In this document: one piece after another, positions 50,688-59,434 of the stretch
Layout: each line of letters begins with the position of its first letter
Numbering within the stretch: position 1 is the first letter of the stretch
Assembly: GCF_965276875.1 (NCBI RefSeq)
Contig: NZ_OZ255701.1
Location: forward strand, 1,860,001 to 1,924,000
Length of the DNA stretch: 64,000 nt
From: Lichenicoccus sp965276875
GTDB taxonomy: Bacteria > Pseudomonadota > Alphaproteobacteria > Acetobacterales > Acetobacteraceae
Direction: 5' to 3'
The notes under the pieces: generated by a model
What the model was told of the DNA's origin: nothing
Seen by the model: only the letters and a program-made list of their open reading frames with translations
Databases searched by the model: none
Made by a program: the position numbers and the translations under genes

Positions 50688-52127
50688 TCATCCGGCGATC
50701 TCGGTGCCGTCCTGAGACCAGCGGATATGGAAGCTGCCGTCCGCGTCGACCCGGCGATAGGTGTGGGCCCCGAAATAGTCACGCAGGCCTTGCAGCAGGT
50801 TGGCCGGCCCGCGGGCGCGTCGCAGACCGTCATAATAGGCGAGCGACGAGGCGAAGGCGGGCACTGCTATGCCGCTCTGCACCGCCAGCACCACCACGTC
50901 GCGCCAGGATGCCTCCGCCTTGAGCACGGCATCGCGGAAGTAATCCGCGAGCAACAGGCTCTGCGCGTCGGGGTGAGCTGCGGTGCTTTCGCGTATGCGA
51001 TCGAGGAAGCGCGCCCGGATGATGCAGCCGCCGCGCCAGATGGTGGCGATCTGCCCGAGATCGAGGTCCCAGCCATAGGTCTTGGAGGCGACCGCGAGCT
51101 GCTCGAAGCCCTGCGCGTAGGCGATGATCTTCGAGGCGTACAGAGCGTCGCGGATCTTGTCGATCTCGGTCCGTCCCGCCGAGCGCTTCTCGCCGGCCTG
51201 CCGCAAACCGCCGAGCGCCGCCTCCGCCGCCTGCCGCTGGCTCGGCCGCCCCGAGAGGGCGCGTGCAAACACCGCCTCGGTGATGGCGGTGATCGGCACG
51301 CCGAGCTCGAGGGCCGATTGCGCGGTCCAGCGGCCGGTCCCCTTCTGCTCCGCCTCGTCGCGGATCTGGTCGATCAACGCCCCCTTGCCTTGCGGGTCCC
51401 GCTTTGCGAGCACCGTCGCGGTGATCTCGATCAAGTAGGAATCGAGATCACCGGATTTCCAGCCGGCGAAAATCTCCGCGATCTCGGACGCCGAGCAGTC
51501 ATAGACGGTGCGCAGCAGATCATAGGCCTCGGTGATGAGCTGCATGTCGGCATATTCGATGCCGTTATGCACCATCTTGACGTAGTGGCCGGCGCCGTCC
51601 GGTCCCATCAGCGCGCAGCATGGCGTGCCGTCCACCTGGGCCGCCATTTTGGTCATCATCGGGGCGATCCGCTCCCAGGCCTTGCGGGTGCCGCCGGGCA
51701 TCATGCTGGGCCCCTCGAGCGCGCCCTCCTCGCCGCCGGAGACGCCCATGCCGACAAAATTGATGTGCTTTTGTGACAGGAAGGCCTCCCGCCTGCGCGT
51801 GTCCTCGAACAGCGAATTGCCGCCGTCGACGATGATGTCGCCGGCCTCGAGATGGTTGAGCAGCTCCTCGATCACGTCGTCGACCGGCTTGCCGGCCTTG
51901 ACCATGATCAGCACGACTCGCGGCTTGGCGAGGCTGGCGACGAAATCGTTCAGCTTTTCGGAGGCGATGAACGCACCTTCCGCTCCGTATTCCGCCACCA
52001 GCTTGCGGGTTTTTTCATTGGTCCGGTTGTGCAAAGCCACGCGAAAACCTTTATGGGCCGCGTTGCGCGCCAGGTTGGCACCCATGGTCGCAAGGCCGGT
52101 GACGCCGATATCCGCCAGTTCCGTCAT
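50688..52127 (-). CDS. gnd: 6-phosphogluconate dehydrogenase (decarboxylating)
   Basis: The 479-residue enzyme oxidises 6-phosphogluconate to ribulose-5-phosphate with NADP. It has the cofactor loop IGVTGLATMGANLARNAA, IIVDGGNSLFEDT, GMGVSGGEEGALEGPSMMPG, the catalytic stretch GAGHYVKMVHNGIEYADMQL and IWRGGCIIRARFLDRI. The length is that of the long, homodimeric form. GGGAGGACGAC precedes the ATG at 52127, a strong Shine-Dalgarno. It stands as a single gene between the F0 operon and the polysaccharide region; the pentose phosphate product could feed the polyprenyl-phosphoribose pathway at the far end. Confidence 0.97.
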   Translation of the reverse strand: MTELADIGVTGLATMGANLARNAAHKGFRVALHNRTNEKTRKLVAEYGAEGAFIASEKLNDFVASLAKPRVVLIMVKAGKPVDDVIEELLNHLEAGDIIVDGGNSLFEDTRRREAFLSQKHINFVGMGVSGGEEGALEGPSMMPGGTRKAWERIAPMMTKMAAQVDGTPCCALMGPDGAGHYVKMVHNGIEYADMQLITEAYDLLRTVYDCSASEIAEIFAGWKSGDLDSYLIEITATVLAKRDPQGKGALIDQIRDEAEQKGTGRWTAQSALELGVPITAITEAVFARALSGRPSQRQAAEAALGGLRQAGEKRSAGRTEIDKIRDALYASKIIAYAQGFEQLAVASKTYGWDLDLGQIATIWRGGCIIRARFLDRIRESTAAHPDAQSLLLADYFRDAVLKAEASWRDVVVLAVQSGIAVPAFASSLAYYDGLRRARGPANLLQGLRDYFGAHTYRRVDADGSFHIRWSQDGTEIAG

Positions 52128-52368
52128 GTCGTCCTCCCAATTCCTGTCAGCGGATATGGATACAACCGCATCATCGCCCGGAAAACCTGGGGCCAGCGGA
52201 TACAAGCAGGTTAAGTCTCTGGTCGGCGACGACATGAAACCAGACCCTATTTTATGGACGCTGCACCAAGGCTCATAAATTGTGCTATGGACCTTCGCAC
52301 CAGGGTGTGGCGCGGCGCGCTGCGGCATGCCTTATTGGGCCGGACGGTCTGAACAGAACGGAGTGCGG

Positions 52369-53445
52369 ATGGTCCGTGGCACCCAGACGATGATCAAGGC
52401 ACGGACACCCGACCCCATGCGGGAGACGGCTCCCGGCAAGGCCTCCTTCGCTCGACGATCGGGCCACGGCAGACTGCCGACAGTATCGGTGGTGGTGTGT
52501 AGCCACGACCGCTTGGACTATGTCAGAGCCTGCATGGAGTCGCTGGCCAACCAGACGGTCGGTCCGGACGGGTTCGAGATCCTGCTGGTCGATAGCGGGT
52601 CGCCGCCACCGGTCGCGGCGGAACTCCTCCAAATCGCGGAGATCGCCCCGAACACCCGCCTGGTGCGTCTCGACGAATCAGGCGTCAGCCTCGCCCGCAA
52701 TGAAGGTGCCCGCGCCGCCACCGGCGACTACGTCGCCTATATCGACGACGACGCGATGGCCGAACCCGATTGGATCGAGCAAATCCAGCGGGTGCTCGCC
52801 GAGAAGGAGTGCCGCCCCGCGGTGCTCGGCGGCAGGGTGCTGCCGGAGTGGGAATCGCCGCTGCCCGATTGGTGGCCGGCCTCGTTGCGCGGCGTGCTGT
52901 CGATCATCGAGCATGAGGGTGCCGGCGAATATCGCACCGACGCAGTGCCGTCGACGCTCGAACCCTACGGCGTCAACATGGTGCTCAAGCGCGATGCGAT
53001 GCTGCGGATCGGCGGCTTCGCCGAAGCGCTGGGCCGAATGGGGCTGGTGCTGCAGTCCGACGAGGAGGTGCAACTGGCCTGGCGTCTGCAGGATGCCGGG
53101 TACTCGGCGATCTATGATTCGCGGGTCGTCGTTCGCCACTCGATCCAGGCGCGCCGGTTCAACGCCGAATGGCTGCTCGCCCGCCTCTACTGGCAGGGTG
53201 CCTCGACGGTCCGCACCCGCCGCCTGCTCGGCCAGAGCGCACTGGTGCGCCGCGACTTTCCGCGCCGCCTGCTGGTCGAGGCGATCACCCTGCCCTTTAC
53301 CTGGATCGTGCCGAAACACAGCACCTGGCTGCTGGCGCTGCGCTGGCGCCATTCCTACGCCAGCGGCTTCACCCGCGAGGCGCTGCGCTGCGGTCCAGGC
53401 AAGCGTGCGGTGCTGCTGGGGCGCAAACGACGCGAGCCATGCTGA
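52369..53445 (+). CDS. Glycosyltransferase family 2
   Basis: The 358-residue protein has the GT-A core: PTVSVVVCSHDRLDYVRACM, ILLVDSGSPPPVAAELLQIA, GVSLARNEGARAATGDYVAY, and the metal-binding YIDDDAMAEPDW. The C-terminal part contains amphipathic, basic segments with LLVEAITLPFTWIVPKHSTW, possibly membrane-associated. Chosen start ATG 52369, preceded by CGGAGTGCGG. It overlaps the next glycosyltransferase by seven bases; the two likely add successive sugars to a surface polysaccharide. Donor and acceptor are unknown. Confidence 0.9.
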   Translation: MVRGTQTMIKARTPDPMRETAPGKASFARRSGHGRLPTVSVVVCSHDRLDYVRACMESLANQTVGPDGFEILLVDSGSPPPVAAELLQIAEIAPNTRLVRLDESGVSLARNEGARAATGDYVAYIDDDAMAEPDWIEQIQRVLAEKECRPAVLGGRVLPEWESPLPDWWPASLRGVLSIIEHEGAGEYRTDAVPSTLEPYGVNMVLKRDAMLRIGGFAEALGRMGLVLQSDEEVQLAWRLQDAGYSAIYDSRVVVRHSIQARRFNAEWLLARLYWQGASTVRTRRLLGQSALVRRDFPRRLLVEAITLPFTWIVPKHSTWLLALRWRHSYASGFTREALRCGPGKRAVLLGRKRREPC

Positions 53446-54473
53446 GCGGCACACCAGGTTCCGACCCGGGCGGGTCCCGGACGATTGCCATGACGGTGGT
53501 ATTCGCGACCCGCAACCGCGCCGACACCCTGGCACCGGTGTTGGACTGCTTCACACAGCTGCGTAGCCCGGAGGGCGGCTGGGAACTATTGGTGGTCGAC
53601 AATGGCAGCACCGATACGACCGCGACCCTGCTCGCCGGCTATCACGATAGACTGCCGCTCACCGTGCTGTTCGAGCCGACCACGGGCAAAAATCGCGCCC
53701 TGAATCTGGCCCTGCCGGCGTTCGAGGGCAGCCTGGTGGTGCTCACCGACGATGACGTGCTGCCGGCTGCCGACTGGCTGTGCCAGATGCAGCAGGCGGC
53801 GGACGCGCATCCGGAGGCTGCCCTGTTCGGCGGCACGGTGCTGCCACACTGGAGCGAGCCGCGGCCAGCCTGGCTGACCGAGGCGGCGGTGCCGTTCAGC
53901 GTGCTTTATGCGCAGCAGAAGCGCGCGGCCGGCGCCTGCTCTTATGACGCGATCTTCGGGCCCAACATGGCGGTGCGCCGCAGCGTCTTCGAAGCGGGTT
54001 TCCGGTTTTCCGAGGCTGTCGGTCCGGATGAGAGCCGCCACCTCTATGCAATGGGCGGTGAGACCGAGTTCCTGCGCCGGGTGCAAGCGGCGGGCTACAA
54101 AAGCTGGTTCGTACCCCAGGCTCTGGTCGGGCACATTGTCCGGCCGCCCCAGCTCACCGAGGCATGGATTCTTGCACGCGGCTATCGCTACGGGCGCGGC
54201 GAGGGTCGCCACTATGCCGGAGCCGCAAGCGCCAGCAGATCGGGGCTGCCCGCCGGTCTACGTCTACGCGGCTTGGCCTATGGCATCGCAGCACAGCTGT
54301 GCCGGCTGCTGCCGATGAGTGCGACGCGATTGCGCATGCGCTACAAGGCCAGCATGCTCAACGGCACCATCGCCGCCTTGCGGCAGGAGTGGATTGGACA
54401 GCCCGAACCCTCAGCGCTGCCGAGCGCCGCGGGGCGGCGGCAGGAGGTCATCGCGACCCACGCCGGCGATTAA
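53439..54473 (+). CDS. Glycosyltransferase family 2
   Basis: The 344-residue protein has IAMTVVFATRNRADTLAPVL, LLVVDNGSTDTTATLLAGYH, TTGKNRALNLALPAFEGSLV, and VVLTDDDVLPAADWLCQMQQ as the nucleotide-sugar and metal sites. The downstream segment YDAIFGPNMAVRRSVFEAGF and GGETEFLRRVQAAGYKSWFV is typical of the acceptor half of GT2 proteins. It starts inside the preceding transferase gene, so translation is coupled. It converges with the ExeA-like gene, 13 bases apart. Confidence 0.9.
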   Translation: MLSGTPGSDPGGSRTIAMTVVFATRNRADTLAPVLDCFTQLRSPEGGWELLVVDNGSTDTTATLLAGYHDRLPLTVLFEPTTGKNRALNLALPAFEGSLVVLTDDDVLPAADWLCQMQQAADAHPEAALFGGTVLPHWSEPRPAWLTEAAVPFSVLYAQQKRAAGACSYDAIFGPNMAVRRSVFEAGFRFSEAVGPDESRHLYAMGGETEFLRRVQAAGYKSWFVPQALVGHIVRPPQLTEAWILARGYRYGRGEGRHYAGAASASRSGLPAGLRLRGLAYGIAAQLCRLLPMSATRLRMRYKASMLNGTIAALRQEWIGQPEPSALPSAAGRRQEVIATHAGD

Positions 54474-54486
54474 TGCGCGACGAACG

Positions 54487-56400
54487 TCAATGCGCCGGCG
54501 GCAGCGGTGGTGGCGCGAGTTGCAGCGGCCCGTCCTGACTTGCCCTCTCGTCCTCCCGCGCCGCGCCAGACGGCTGGCGTTCGGAGGCTGGAGTGCCAGG
54601 CGGAAACGCCAGAAAGCTTGGCTGCGGTGACTGCGTAGTCGGCGCTGGCGCTGGCGTCACTGGCGCTGGCATCACTGGCGCTGGCATCAATGGCGGGGGC
54701 GTCGTTGGCGCGGGCATGTTTGGCGCGACGTCCATCGCACTCCGATGCGAATGGTGCGCGGTTATCGCATCCAGGTGGTCCGCATGCAGCCTGCGTCCGT
54801 CCGGGCCTCCCTTTGTCAGCGTGCCGCTGACAGTCAGGTCGATGCTGCCCTCCCGCAGCCTCTGCAGGGTCTGCGGGTCCAGATGCAGCCCGCTGGGATC
54901 GAACGCCGCTAGGGTGCCGGCATTGCGGTTGAGATCAAACACTGCCCAGCGCGGGCAGACGCCATGATGGCAGCTGCTGACGTTATTGACGCGGAACTGT
55001 CCGATCAGCCCGCCCGGCGCGGCTGCCCTTGGCGGCATTGTCGTCGCCTGCGGTGCGGCAGGCCGGTTTGGCACGGGCGACGGTCTGGACGATGCCTGGG
55101 GAGTCGCAGGCGTGTGGTCCGCGGGCGCAGCGATAACCGGGCTCGACTGCGGCGGTGCGGCCGGAGGCGCGGCCAGAAGTACAGGGTGAGTCGCAGGAGT
55201 CGGAGCAGCCGGGGTTGGCGTGGCCGGCGCTGGCGTGGCCGGCGCTGGTGCGGCCGTAACCGTCTTGGCCGTAGCTGGCTTCGGTACCGCCGGGGCTGGG
55301 GCGGCGGCATGGCCGATGGCATTCCCGGGAGCGTGATCTGGCGCACGACTGGGCGGCCGATTGGGAACATGACTGGGCACATGACTGGGCGCGTCACGGC
55401 TGCCGATCAGGCCCTCCTGATAGGCGATAATGGCACCACTCGCGAACGCCAGGAGAAGTCCGGGCAGGACGATCATCCATGCCGCGGACGAACCCGGGCG
55501 GCTCACTCTCGCCTGTCCGTCGGATACCGCCGCCATGGCGGTGCGCTCGGGCGGCAGGCTTGATGGCGACGTCGTCCCCGCCTTCTGGGCGCCCGCCTTC
55601 TGCAGACCCGCCTTCTGGCGACCCCCCGCTTCGGCTTGTGCCCGCTCCGGGTTGTCGATCTCCGTTCGCAACAGAGCGTCGAGCTTGCGCCAGTTTCCCT
55701 GCGCACGCTGGACGATCTCCTGCACGGCGCCGCCCGCGAGTATGACGCCGGCGGCGGCGAGCCGCTTGGCCGCGACCTCGCGGGCGTCGTCGCCGCGCAT
55801 GGTCTCCAAGGTGAACTGCACCGGCATGGCCTGGCGAACGGTGAAGCCCGGACGCCCGACCAGCAGGATGCGCAGCAGCGGCCTGCCATTGTCGCGCAAG
55901 CCGGCGAGCAACGAAAGGTAACGTAACGTCTCCGGCAGCAGCGACTGCGCGTCGTCGACGGCGAGCACGGGAGGGGCTACCTTGCTGGCTTCGGACAAAG
56001 CCCGGCGCAGCGCCGGTTCAAGTGCCTCTGCGGACAGCTCGGCGGCCTCACCGACCCCAAGCGCGGTCGCGAGCACACGATGCAGGCTCAGCGGGCCGGC
56101 AACAAAGTTGTTGACCCGGATGATCCGGTCGCCGGCGCTTCCGCGGTGCGCCAGGGCGGTGTTGAGCACCATGGTCTTGCCGCTGCCGGCGCTGCCGGTG
56201 AGTGCTGCAAGCGGCTCGCCACTGCGCACGCAACGCTCGAGGAATTCGACTGCCTCGATCTGCGTGCGCGACAGCAGGCTGTTCGCCATCCTGGGCGAGT
56301 CGGCGGTTTTGAGGGCGGGATCCTGATGATCGACGTGAACCGTCACGCGCGTGCGAGCTCCAAAGTCGACATAGCCGCACGCTAGAACCGTGGTCGCCAT
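54487..56400 (-). CDS. ExeA/GspA-like AAA ATPase with membrane anchor and unknown C-terminal domain
   Basis: The 637-residue protein has an ExeA-type ATPase (residues ~40-260): LSRTQIEAVEFLERCVRSGE, Walker A TGSAGSGKTMVLN, Walker B VLAVDDAQSLLPETLRYLSL and a sensor region ILLVGRPGFTVRQAM. A single helix (AAWMIVLPGLLLAFASGAII) follows at about residue 310. Then come a long Pro/Ala-rich linker with short repeats and a compact domain at ~470-560 (VNNVSSCHHGVCPRWAVFDL; SIDLTVSGTLTKGGPDG) that I do not recognise. A second Pro-rich tail ends the protein. ATG at 56400 has GGAG nearby; ATG 56289 is possible. Confidence 0.8.
   Translation of the reverse strand: MATTVLACGYVDFGARTRVTVHVDHQDPALKTADSPRMANSLLSRTQIEAVEFLERCVRSGEPLAALTGSAGSGKTMVLNTALAHRGSAGDRIIRVNNFVAGPLSLHRVLATALGVGEAAELSAEALEPALRRALSEASKVAPPVLAVDDAQSLLPETLRYLSLLAGLRDNGRPLLRILLVGRPGFTVRQAMPVQFTLETMRGDDAREVAAKRLAAAGVILAGGAVQEIVQRAQGNWRKLDALLRTEIDNPERAQAEAGGRQKAGLQKAGAQKAGTTSPSSLPPERTAMAAVSDGQARVSRPGSSAAWMIVLPGLLLAFASGAIIAYQEGLIGSRDAPSHVPSHVPNRPPSRAPDHAPGNAIGHAAAPAPAVPKPATAKTVTAAPAPATPAPATPTPAAPTPATHPVLLAAPPAAPPQSSPVIAAPADHTPATPQASSRPSPVPNRPAAPQATTMPPRAAAPGGLIGQFRVNNVSSCHHGVCPRWAVFDLNRNAGTLAAFDPSGLHLDPQTLQRLREGSIDLTVSGTLTKGGPDGRRLHADHLDAITAHHSHRSAMDVAPNMPAPTTPPPLMPAPVMPAPVTPAPAPTTQSPQPSFLAFPPGTPASERQPSGAAREDERASQDGPLQLAPPPLPPAH
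54647..54721 (-). repeat. 15-bp tandem repeat in the proline-rich tail of the ExeA-like gene
   Basis: Five imperfect copies of a 15-bp unit (GGCGCTGGCATCACT type) encode Met/Val-Pro-Ala-Pro repeats near the C-terminus. Other short repeats (for example ACATGACTGGGC units near 55366-55392) occur in the upstream linker of the same gene. Confidence 0.8.
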
Positions 56401-56891
56401 ACCGCAACTCCGACCTTAAGCAACCCCGACCTTGGGCGCTTGGCGGCCTGTCTCCAGCGGCACAATGGGCGACCGCGGCGAAGTCCGGCACGCGACGCTT
56501 GTCGGGACAATGTTTTTTGGGGCGTGTAGGGCGTTTGTTAACGAAATGAGATTCATAATCGGCGATGAAATCGTTGAGTTAGTAACGAGCCTAGCCTGGC
56601 AACGATATGACGTAATAACCTATGCTTTGTTATAGAACTTGCCGCAATTTGAGCCGTTTTGAGTATTGAAGTGTCTAAAAATACATCTATAGAGACGTTA
56701 CAAATCAACTCGTGAATGTATCGTTAACACGAATTCGTGTATGGCGTCGGCGTGCAAACCCGAACAGATTGTTCGAAGGGGGATAATTGCGAGATTTGTG
56801 GGAAAGCCCGGTCCGACGGGCGGGACGGCCAAACGGTCGTGTTCCGCGCGGAAAGTCGGAGTCTCAGCGACGCGTCGTGTTGCGGCAGAGG
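56401..56891. promoter_or_regulatory. A+T-rich intergenic regulatory region
   Basis: This 491-bp gap between the ExeA-like gene and the sugar transferase is much richer in A+T than the rest of the window and has no convincing gene. A TTGAAG/TATAGA pair (56666-56671 and 56688-56693, 16-base spacer) is a candidate plus-strand promoter for the polysaccharide genes. GTTAAC words recur, and a perfect palindrome lies downstream at 56727-56740. Confidence 0.6.
56727..56740. promoter_or_regulatory. Perfect 14-bp palindrome, candidate operator
   Basis: ACACGAATTCGTGT is fully self-complementary and lies about 45 bases downstream of the candidate -10 element and about 150 bases before the sugar transferase start. 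A dimeric regulator of exopolysaccharide synthesis could bind it. No second copy was noticed in the window. Confidence 0.45.
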
Positions 56892-58388
56892 ATGGCTGAC
56901 ATGAGTGCACAAGCGGGTCTCGCGCCCTCCGTCCGCAAGGCAATCCCGGCGTCCGCCTGGTCGCCCGCGCCTGGCAAGCTTCGCCGCGCCAAGCGGGTCC
57001 CGGTTACCGTCTTCACCGGGGCTGGCAGGGTGGTTGATGCGCTGGCCCTGCTGGTCGCCGGCCTCGCGGCCTGCGCCGTCATCGGCATCGTCCGTCTGCA
57101 TTACGGCGCCCATCTTCTCTCCGTTTTCGTCGGCGACTGGATGGTGCTCACCAGCCTGAGCTACACCGGTGCCTATCGCATCAGCCGGCTGCGTCGGCCT
57201 GCGGCACAGCTGTTCTGCGTGCTGCTTGCCGTCATGATCGGCATGGCCGCGGTCGACTTGTGTCTGTTCCTCGAGAACAACATGCTGCTGCCCAAGGAGC
57301 CGTTTCCGGAGATCTGGGCCGGTTGTACGGCGCTGGTGCTGCTGCTGTCACACGGACTGGGCGCACTGCTCGTCGTACGCTGGTCTGCCAGCGGACGCAT
57401 GCGGCGCAACGTTGCCGTGGTCGGCATCTCCGACCTTAGCCGGAGCCTCATCGAGGGCATTCGGGCCGCGCAGAACACCGATCTTCACGTCGTCGGAGTG
57501 TACGACGACAACGTTCCGGCAAACACCATGCACGCCGGCGTGCCCGTGCTCGGTCGTGTCGCGGACCTGCTCGATCACGGTCGCGAGGAGACCCTCGACA
57601 CGATTGTGGTCGCCGGCTCAATGCAAGAATCAACGCACGTCCAGAGCGTCTGCTCGCAACTCAGCAGCGCCATTGCCGACGTCTATCTGATGACCGACGT
57701 CAGCGGCCGCAATCTCGGCTCACCGATCTTTGCCGGCATCTGCGACCGTGTCGTGGTCATGATCCGTCGTCGTCCGCTCGACGACTGGCAGGTCATCCAG
57801 AAGATGCTGTTCGACCGGGTCGGCAGCCTGGCCGCCATCGTGCTGCTGGCGCCGGTGCTGCTGACGATTGCGCTGCTGGTGCGGCTCAGCGGGCCGGGTC
57901 CGATCGTGTTCCGCCAGGAGCGCGTCGGCTTCAACAACAGGACCTTCATCTGCTTCAAGTTCAGGTCGATGCATCACCACCGGTCGGACAGCGGCGAGAT
58001 CGCCCAGGCGACCCGCCACGATCCTCGGGTCACCTGGATCGGGCGCTGGTTGCGCAAGCTGAGCCTCGATGAGCTGCCGCAATTGTTCAATGTGCTGCGC
58101 GGCGACATGTCGCTCGTCGGCCCGCGGCCGCACGCGCCGGCGACCAAGGCAGGTGACCACTATTTCCAGGATGTCGTGACCGACTACGCCGTCCGTCACC
58201 GGGTCAAGCCCGGCATCACCGGCTGGGCGCAGGTCAATGGCTGGCGCGGCGAGACCCGCACCGCCCAACAGTTGCAGGCGCGGATCGACCACGACTTCCA
58301 CTATATCGAAAACTGGTCGATGCTGTTCGACGTCAGGATCCTGATTCTCACGGTCATGCGCGAACTCAGGAGCAAGACCGCCTACTGA
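56892..58388 (+). CDS. Polyprenyl-phosphate sugar phosphotransferase (initiating EPS enzyme)
   Basis: The 498-residue protein starts exopolysaccharide repeat units by moving a sugar-1-phosphate, probably glucose, onto undecaprenyl phosphate. It has four N-terminal membrane helices, a CoA-binding-like central domain (VAVVGISDLSRSLIEGIRAA), a fifth helix (LAAIVLLAPVLLTIALLVRL) and the C-terminal bacterial sugar transferase domain: GPIVFRQERVGFNNRTFICF, KFRSMHHH, RKLSLDELPQLFNVLRGDMS, LVGPRPH and YAVRHRVKPGITGWAQVNGW. These match WcaJ/AceA-type enzymes. Start ATG at 56892, with ATG 56901 as an alternative. Confidence 0.93.
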   Translation: MADMSAQAGLAPSVRKAIPASAWSPAPGKLRRAKRVPVTVFTGAGRVVDALALLVAGLAACAVIGIVRLHYGAHLLSVFVGDWMVLTSLSYTGAYRISRLRRPAAQLFCVLLAVMIGMAAVDLCLFLENNMLLPKEPFPEIWAGCTALVLLLSHGLGALLVVRWSASGRMRRNVAVVGISDLSRSLIEGIRAAQNTDLHVVGVYDDNVPANTMHAGVPVLGRVADLLDHGREETLDTIVVAGSMQESTHVQSVCSQLSSAIADVYLMTDVSGRNLGSPIFAGICDRVVVMIRRRPLDDWQVIQKMLFDRVGSLAAIVLLAPVLLTIALLVRLSGPGPIVFRQERVGFNNRTFICFKFRSMHHHRSDSGEIAQATRHDPRVTWIGRWLRKLSLDELPQLFNVLRGDMSLVGPRPHAPATKAGDHYFQDVVTDYAVRHRVKPGITGWAQVNGWRGETRTAQQLQARIDHDFHYIENWSMLFDVRILILTVMRELRSKTAY

Positions 58389-59350
58389 CCGCCATAAGGC
58401 CGGAACGGGCCGATCCACCGGCTCGGCAGGAGCGGCAGACAGTATGCGATCGCAAGCAGGGCGGCACGTTTGGCACTCGGATTTTGCAGCCATGACCGTC
58501 GCAGGCTGTGCCGACCCTCGGCGACCTTGCCGTGTCGGATGGCTTCACGGCCTACAATCCAGCCATTCTCGGCCAGGGTCCTGGCGCGGAGGCGACTCAA
58601 CCGCGGGGGCGTAAAGCGACGGCGCAACTCCGGATTGCCGAAGATCGCTTCCGTGCAGGGAAGGAAAGAGTCAGGGTCGGTAGCCATGCGCAGGTAGGCG
58701 CCGCTGCTACGCTGTCTGACGTAAAGCAGCGGGGTCGAGCCCGGCACCACCGCGATGTCGCCGCCGAGCGCCAGGCGGCACCAGTATTCCCAATCCTCGC
58801 CAAAACGAAGATCCGAACGGAACCCGCCCAGGCTTGCCGCCGCGTTCGCACGGATCAGCAGGTGGCCGCCATTGGCAAACAGGTTTTCGACCAGCAGCCT
58901 TTCGATGATGTCGCCCTCTGGAAACGGCCCCGTCTTGCACCGCACCACCTGCACCGGGGGTGTGCTGGCCGCATCCTCGGCGACAAAGCAGAATGCGCCA
59001 TAGGCGGCCACTGCGTTCGGGTGCCCCCGTAGCGAACGCAGCAAACGCGATAGCGCGTCCGGTGCCAGCCAGTCATCTCCGTCCAAAAACAGCAGGGACG
59101 CCCCACGGGCCTCGGCAAGCCCACGATTGCGCGCGGCCGAGACGCCCTGGTTGGCCTGTCGGATCAGCCTGATGCGGCCGTCGCAGTAGCGCGCGACATG
59201 GTCTGACGTGCCATCCGTCGAGCCGTCATCGATGACGAGCGCTTCCCAAGCCGGCTCGTCCTGTGCCAGCAACGAATCCAGGGTGGCGCCGACATACGCG
59301 CGGACGTTAAAACAGGGGATTACCACCGAGACCAGCACGACCGCATTCAT
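58382..59350 (-). CDS. Glycosyltransferase family 2
   Basis: The 322-residue protein shows LVSVVIPCFNVRAYVGATLD, ALVIDDGSTDGTSDHVARYC, GVSAARNRGLAEARGASLLF, and LFLDGDDWLAPDALSRLLRS with the metal-binding Asp pair. GFRSDLRFGEDWEYWCRLAL is the usual acceptor-side motif. The ATG at 59350 has AAGGA at good spacing, so the TTG further upstream at 59374 is not needed. It converges with, and overlaps by seven bases, the sugar phosphotransferase gene. Confidence 0.92.
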   Translation of the reverse strand: MNAVVLVSVVIPCFNVRAYVGATLDSLLAQDEPAWEALVIDDGSTDGTSDHVARYCDGRIRLIRQANQGVSAARNRGLAEARGASLLFLDGDDWLAPDALSRLLRSLRGHPNAVAAYGAFCFVAEDAASTPPVQVVRCKTGPFPEGDIIERLLVENLFANGGHLLIRANAAASLGGFRSDLRFGEDWEYWCRLALGGDIAVVPGSTPLLYVRQRSSGAYLRMATDPDSFLPCTEAIFGNPELRRRFTPPRLSRLRARTLAENGWIVGREAIRHGKVAEGRHSLRRSWLQNPSAKRAALLAIAYCLPLLPSRWIGPFRPYGGQ

Positions 59351-59434
59351 TGTCGGCGATCCTTGCCTGTTCAATTACAACCGGGCCGGGTATATCCTGG
59401 TTTGAGACGGAATGGCCACAGAGAGCATGCTGAT

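Noticed and set aside
54647..54721. Repeat block considered as a CRISPR or regulatory iteron
   Set aside because: It is an in-frame coding repeat in a proline-rich tail with no spacers.
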